The notes beneath the pieces were generated by a model. That model was not told the DNA's origin, did no database searches, and saw nothing but the letters and a program-made list of their open reading frames with translations. From contig CAIMVC010000174.1 of NCBI GenBank assembly GCA_903844825.1, forward strand, positions 1 through 37,846: a DNA stretch of 37,846 nt, given 5' to 3'. This document shows positions 36,774-37,846 of the stretch, one piece after another (the stretch's first letter is position 1; every line of letters begins with the position of its first letter). The position numbers and the translations under genes were made by a program. This stretch comes from an uncultured Burkholderiales bacterium. Lineage in GTDB: Bacteria; Pseudomonadota; Gammaproteobacteria; Burkholderiales; Burkholderiaceae_C.

Positions 36774-37343
36774 TCAGTTCATTTCGATCTGATGGTGCTC
36801 GACGCTCAGCACCTGCTCACGCCCCAGCAGTTCGAGCAGCAGGGTCACCCGCTTGGCCGATACCGACTGAACCAGCCCCTGCAAGCCGTTCAGGCCCTCG
36901 CCGCGCAAACGCACAGAGGCGCCGGGTTGGAACGGGCTGATTTGCGCCAAGTCGAGCTGATTGCGCTCCTGCTCGCTGGCCCGGATCAAGGCCATGGTGT
37001 CGGGTTGAACCAGCGCCGGCTCGAAGCCAAAAGACACCAGAGAGCTTACGCCTCGGGTGGAGCGAGCCGCTGCGATGGATTGGCGGGCGTTGCCCGGCTT
37101 GAAAAAAACATAACGCGCAAACAGCGGCTCAAACACCGCCTGATCCCCGGCAGCAGCGCCAGCTGGCAAGCCAGCCTGCGCCTTGCGCCCGGTCGGCCAG
37201 GTCTTGAACAGCGGCAAATACACCTCAAAGCCTTGCTGGACCAGGTTGAACTGGGCCACGTACTCCTGGCGCGGTTTGGTGAAAACCAGGTACCAGGGGC
37301 TGGCTGGATCGGCGTGCTCGGGTTCTGCGGGCGTCATCGTCAT
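36774..37343 (-). CDS. NusG/RfaH-like transcription antitermination protein
   Basis: The protein is about 189 residues if started at the ATG at 37343. It has an N-terminal NGN domain (WYLVFTKPRQEYVAQFNL, then GFEVYLPLF and LFARYVFFKPG) and a C-terminal KOW domain (PGASVRLRGEGLNGLQG through HHQIEMN). Specialised NusG paralogues such as RfaH or UpxY bind elongating RNA polymerase and prevent pausing and Rho action across long surface-polysaccharide operons. Alternative starts are the ATG at 37391, which would add MAKILAIFASLLDGFF, and the ATG at 37337. No start has a good ribosome-binding site; the extension contains a hairpin, so the shorter form is favoured. Confidence 0.87.
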   Translation of the reverse strand: MTMTPAEPEHADPASPWYLVFTKPRQEYVAQFNLVQQGFEVYLPLFKTWPTGRKAQAGLPAGAAAGDQAVFEPLFARYVFFKPGNARQSIAAARSTRGVSSLVSFGFEPALVQPDTMALIRASEQERNQLDLAQISPFQPGASVRLRGEGLNGLQGLVQSVSAKRVTLLLELLGREQVLSVEHHQIEMN

Positions 37344-37365
37344 GAAGAATCCATCAAGCAATGAA

Positions 37366-37388
37366 GCAAAAATCGCGAGGATTTTTGC
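37366..37388 (-). promoter_or_regulatory. leader hairpin ahead of the antiterminator gene
   Basis: A perfect 9-bp inverted repeat GCAAAAATC/GATTTTTGC (37366-37374 and 37380-37388, 5-base loop) lies 22 bases before the ATG at 37343. The stem is AT-rich, so it is not a typical terminator, but it could fold in the leader RNA or be a protein-binding site. Confidence 0.45.
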
Positions 37389-37482
37389 CATTGAGGCATC
37401 CGGCCGATGCAACCCGAAATAGGGCGATGGTCGGGGAGGCCATGGGGAATTTTATCGTATTGACGAGCATTTTTAAAAAGCA

Positions 37483-37500
37483 CATTTGTTTACCATTTGT
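37483..37500. promoter_or_regulatory. tandem 7-bp direct repeats upstream of the polysaccharide group
   Basis: CATTTGT occurs twice (37483-37489 and 37494-37500) with TTAC between, a period of 11 bases or about one helical turn. It lies in the AT-rich stretch between the dcd stop and the antiterminator gene. The layout fits a site for an activator that binds one face of the DNA. Confidence 0.4.
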
Positions 37501-37545
37501 GCATGCACGTCGCCAGCGCCTGCCCGCCGGCCCCACGAGACGCCG

Positions 37546-37846
37546 TCACGCTTTTGGCAAGGTCACGCCAATTTGCCCCTGGTACTTGCCGCCCCGGTCC
37601 TTGTACGAGGTTTCGCAGACTTCATCACTTTCGAAAAACAGCACCTGCGCGCAGCCCTCGCCTGCGTAGATGCGGGCGGGCAAGGGCGTGGTGTTGGAAA
37701 ACTCCAGCGTCACATAACCCTCCCACTCGGGCTCAAAGGGGGTCACGTTGACGATGATGCCGCAACGCGCGTAGGTGCTTTTGCCCAGGCAGATGGTCAG
37801 CACGTTGCGTGGAATCCTGAAATATTCGAGCGTTCGCGCCAGCGCA
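37546..37846 (-). CDS. dcd: dCTP deaminase, C-terminal part (cut by window edge)
   Basis: About 99 C-terminal residues are visible; the frame is open to the window edge, so the N-terminal half is outside. Dcd deaminates dCTP to dUTP for thymidylate synthesis. Family motifs in view are [40 protein letters not shown] (core TPFEPEWEG) and the nearly invariant C-terminus [12 protein letters not shown] followed by GVTLPKA. The catalytic serine/arginine stretch GKSTYAR is included. It lies upstream of the polysaccharide group on the same strand with about 200 bases between, in which a separate promoter is likely. Confidence 0.96.
   Translation of the reverse strand, partial: ALARTLEYFRIPRNVLTICLGKSTYARCGIIVNVTPFEPEWEGYVTLEFSNTTPLPARIYAGEGCAQVLFFESDEVCETSYKDRGGKYQGQIGVTLPKA

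Noticed and set aside
35910-37364. 484-codon plus-strand open frame across uppS and the NusG-like gene
   Set aside because: It runs antisense through two genes with clear motifs and has shadow-like composition.
37475-37483. GTGCTTTTT on the minus strand upstream of the RfaH-like gene, recalling the end of the ops element
   Set aside because: The defining GGCGGTAG part of ops is missing; the match is short and can be chance.

Overview
The window looks like a chromosomal segment of a high-GC betaproteobacterium, most likely order Burkholderiales, family Comamonadaceae (Polaromonas/Rhodoferax-like). This is an inference from protein resemblance and gene order: ileS-lspA, an RpfE-like gene before recJ, a TctA/TctB pair, lolC-lolD with one permease, a TrpS with a C-terminal extension, and dcd next to a polysaccharide locus. 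I saw no tRNA, rRNA, CRISPR array, insertion sequence or phage gene. Coding density is high, and both window edges cut genes (ileS at the left, dcd at the right).

Left third (1-12.8 kb). The 3' part of ileS overlaps lspA. A minus-strand quinone oxidoreductase follows, divergent from an EamA permease, then an EptA-type phosphoethanolamine transferase. A minus-strand block reads gamma-glutamyltransferase-like gene, EamA permease, SDR without the canonical catalytic residues. A clear intrinsic terminator separates it from the upstream tctB-tctA pair, which has no tctC beside it. A spermidine-synthase-fold gene and a TatD-type nuclease precede these on the minus strand.

Middle (12.9-31.2 kb). 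A membrane-anchored trypsin-like protease without a PDZ domain leads to a MoxR-DUF58-VWA module closed by a strong bipartite hairpin. Next comes a three-gene ABC exporter (ATPase, 787-residue FtsX-type permease, HlyD-type adaptor), convergent with lolC-lolD. The plus-strand series that follows is RpfE-like gene, recJ, PHP phosphatase, EamA permease, YciO/Sua5-like gene, M50 protease and trpS.

Right end (31.2-37.8 kb). An orphan LuxR-type response regulator sits behind an AT-richer 313-base gap with repeats. Facing it is a minus-strand polysaccharide group: NusG/RfaH-like antiterminator, a UppS-type prenyltransferase, a large SLBB exporter of the Wza type and a Wzz-type chain-length regulator. 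The likely logic is that the antiterminator keeps RNA polymerase moving through a long operon, UppS supplies undecaprenyl phosphate carrier, and Wzz and Wza control length and export. Glycosyltransferases and a polymerase are not in the window. This group, with its unusual leader and the nearby orphan regulator, is the most interesting part of the window; most of the rest is ordinary housekeeping sequence.
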